A stretch of DNA of 64,000 nucleotides, taken from positions 62,001-126,000 of the forward strand of contig NZ_JAZDRH010000004.1 in the NCBI RefSeq assembly GCF_047470865.1. Direction: 5' to 3'. Below, in pieces: positions 62,737 through 64,000 of this stretch. The DNA is from JAZDRH01 sp047470865 (GTDB taxonomy: Bacteria > Pseudomonadota > Gammaproteobacteria > Pseudomonadales > Pseudomonadaceae). Both the position numbers and the translations under genes were made by a program. The notes under the pieces were generated by a model. That model made no database searches. It saw only the letters and a list, made by a program, of their open reading frames with translations, and was not told where the DNA came from. Numbering within the stretch: the first letter of the stretch is position 1; each line of letters opens with the position of its first letter.

Positions 62737-64000
62737 ATGCGTAAGCTCTATCTCGTCGTAGCCATTAGCGCTATGTACAGCACTTCTGCACTGGCGGCTC
62801 AACCTAGCAGCCTAATGGACGTGTATCAACTGGCCGTACAAAACAATGCTGACCTTGCCGCAGCACATGCCAACTATAAAGCCCAAAGCGAGGTCGTGCC
62901 TCAAGCCAAAGCCGGTTTATTACCACAAATTGGCTTAGGCGCTGGCATAGAAAGCTCACGTACTACAGTCAATACTGCTACTAGCAATATGCCTTTAGTG
63001 GGTACAGTACCTGGCAGTAAAAATACCAGCAACCGTAATGGGCATGTCTATCAAGCCAGCCTAAGCCAACCTTTATTTCGCTTAGATCGCTGGTATCAAC
63101 TGAAAGCGGCCAAGGCCGTTAATGAGCAGGCCACCATTGAGCTATCTGCGGTTGAACAAAGCTTAATCCTCAATAGCGCTGAAATTTATTTTGCCATCTT
63201 ACGCGCACAAGATAACTTAGCCACCACTAAGGCCGAAGAAAAAGCCTTTAAACGTCAGTTTGATCAAGCCAATGAAGCTTTTAAAGTCGGCTTAACAGAT
63301 AAAACTGATGTACTGCAAGCGCAAGCCGCCTATGATGCCACCCGTGCTAATCGCATCTTGGCAGAACGCATGGTAAAAGATGGTTTTGAAGCATTAACTA
63401 CACTGACCAATACCGAACTAGATGCCATTGAAGGTATTAAACATAGCTTGCCAGTGCTAGCACCTGTACCCAATAACGCGCAACAATGGGTAGATACTGC
63501 CACCCAGCAAAACTTACAGCTTCAAGCTATTAATTACGCGGTAGATGCTGCAAGTGAAAGCGTTAAACAACGCAAATCTGGCCATGCGCCAAGCGTAGAT
63601 GCTGTTATTCAATACCGTAAAGGCGATAACGACGCCTTAGGATTTACCAACAGCGGCTCTCCTTATGCACCCCATTTTCGTGGTAATGCAGAGCAAAGCA
63701 GTATTGGTATACAGCTAACCATTCCGCTCTATACCGGTGGTATGATTAGTTCACAAGTACGCGAAGGGGTTTACCGTTTAGAATACGTAGAGCAACAACG
63801 CGAAAGTATCCGCCGCCAAATTGTGCAAAACACACGCAATTACCATCGCGCCGTAAATACCGATGTCGAACAAATTCAAGCCCGCAAACAAGCTATTATC
63901 TCCAACCAAAGTGCTGTTGAAGCAACACAAGTTGGTTATGACGTAGGTACACGCAATATTGTTGACGTATTAGACGCACAGCGCCAGCTATATGCTTCTG
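62737..64000 (+). CDS. tolC: TolC-family outer membrane efflux protein, N-terminal part
   Basis: The frame opens at ATG 62737 (AAGG directly upstream, GAGG a few bases further) and runs off the right edge after 421 codons. It has a signal peptide ending ALA, then repeated helical stretches typical of the TolC tunnel, such as MDVYQLAVQNNADLAAAHANY, AEIYFAILRAQDNL, VGLTDKTDVLQAQAAYDA, and near the edge VGTRNIVDVLDAQRQLY. Outer-membrane channel for type I secretion and RND/ABC efflux. thiC divergently upstream matches the P. aeruginosa thiC-tolC order. Confidence 0.9.
   Translation, partial: MRKLYLVVAISAMYSTSALAAQPSSLMDVYQLAVQNNADLAAAHANYKAQSEVVPQAKAGLLPQIGLGAGIESSRTTVNTATSNMPLVGTVPGSKNTSNRNGHVYQASLSQPLFRLDRWYQLKAAKAVNEQATIELSAVEQSLILNSAEIYFAILRAQDNLATTKAEEKAFKRQFDQANEAFKVGLTDKTDVLQAQAAYDATRANRILAERMVKDGFEALTTLTNTELDAIEGIKHSLPVLAPVPNNAQQWVDTATQQNLQLQAINYAVDAASESVKQRKSGHAPSVDAVIQYRKGDNDALGFTNSGSPYAPHFRGNAEQSSIGIQLTIPLYTGGMISSQVREGVYRLEYVEQQRESIRRQIVQNTRNYHRAVNTDVEQIQARKQAIISNQSAVEATQVGYDVGTRNIVDVLDAQRQLYAS

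Noticed and set aside
1..64000. Search by eye for tRNA or rRNA genes, insertion sequences, prophage genes, restriction-modification or toxin-antitoxin pairs
   Set aside because: No such element could be supported; the intergenic spaces are short and the remaining genes are chromosomal housekeeping or conserved hypotheticals.

Overview
The window is ordinary bacterial chromosome, densely packed, with bacterial ribosome binding sites and intrinsic terminators. Gene content and order point to a gammaproteobacterium of the Pseudomonas lineage. Diagnostic blocks are mutL-amiB-tsaE / queG-orn-rsgA-rhdA-psd-fimX-serB, the yqiA-parE-x-parC topoisomerase IV block with cpdA, nudF-x-thiC-tolC, ribA-x-btuF, aroQ-accB-accC, mrcB with its downstream TPR lipoprotein, and a PrrF-type iron-responsive sRNA. 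The DNA looks clearly AT-richer than a typical Pseudomonas. Several genes that normally sit inside these blocks are missing here (nnr, motAB, miaA-hfq, yqiB), which suggests a streamlined relative of Pseudomonas of the Thiopseudomonas/Denitrificimonas type. This placement is inferred from gene order and was not checked by database search.

Layout. 0-2.3 kb: end of a DUF2845-like gene, an unrecognised gene, and a FadL-type outer-membrane protein. 2.5-7 kb: LysE exporter, sfsA, aminotransferase, and the ribA / membrane protein / btuF operon. 7-9.5 kb: radA, a small ORF behind a near-perfect Fur box, and fklB. 9.7-13.2 kb: lipoprotein, DUF606 transporter, aroQ-accB-accC. 13.3-15.1 kb: a small accessory patch with a frameshifted Sel1-repeat gene and an orphan membrane-anchored protein. 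15.2-29.4 kb: mutL, amiB, tsaE, queG, orn, rsgA, rhdA, psd, fimX, a decayed methyltransferase, serB and its membrane-protein neighbour. 29.3-40.5 kb: alpha/beta hydrolase, a four-gene Mce lipid-transport operon placed directly downstream of parC, then parC, a secreted esterase-like gene, parE, yqiA and cpdA, almost all on the minus strand with overlapping ends. 40.7-40.9 kb: PrrF-like sRNA. 40.9-58.9 kb: pgeF, rluD, bamD, gpx, slyD, ackA-pta, acyltransferase, class I fumarase, cspA, RDD protein, DUF4124 protein, yqcC, TPR lipoprotein, mrcB, a phosphotransferase/P-loop fusion, and a BASS transporter. 58.9-64 kb: nudF, a DUF3298 lipoprotein, thiC with its TPP riboswitch, and the start of a tolC-like gene.

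The genes work in several modules. aroQ-accBC covers shikimate and fatty-acid entry steps. ackA-pta interconverts acetyl-CoA and acetate. parC/parE are the two topoisomerase IV subunits. amiB, mrcB, pgeF, bamD, the Mce operon, psd and the acyltransferase serve the envelope. queG, orn, rsgA, rluD and tsaE serve RNA and translation. Iron links two distant loci: a Fur-box-fronted small ORF at 8.6 kb and a Fur-box-fronted PrrF-like sRNA at 40.8 kb.

I did not find a convincing new multi-gene system. The items most worth a second look are the PrrF-like locus with two candidate Fur operators, the Fur-fronted 78-residue ORF, the Sel1-repeat gene broken in a homopolymer, the methyltransferase remnant, the Mce operon fused to the topoisomerase IV operon, and a hairpin nested inside a terminator at 60.4-60.5 kb.
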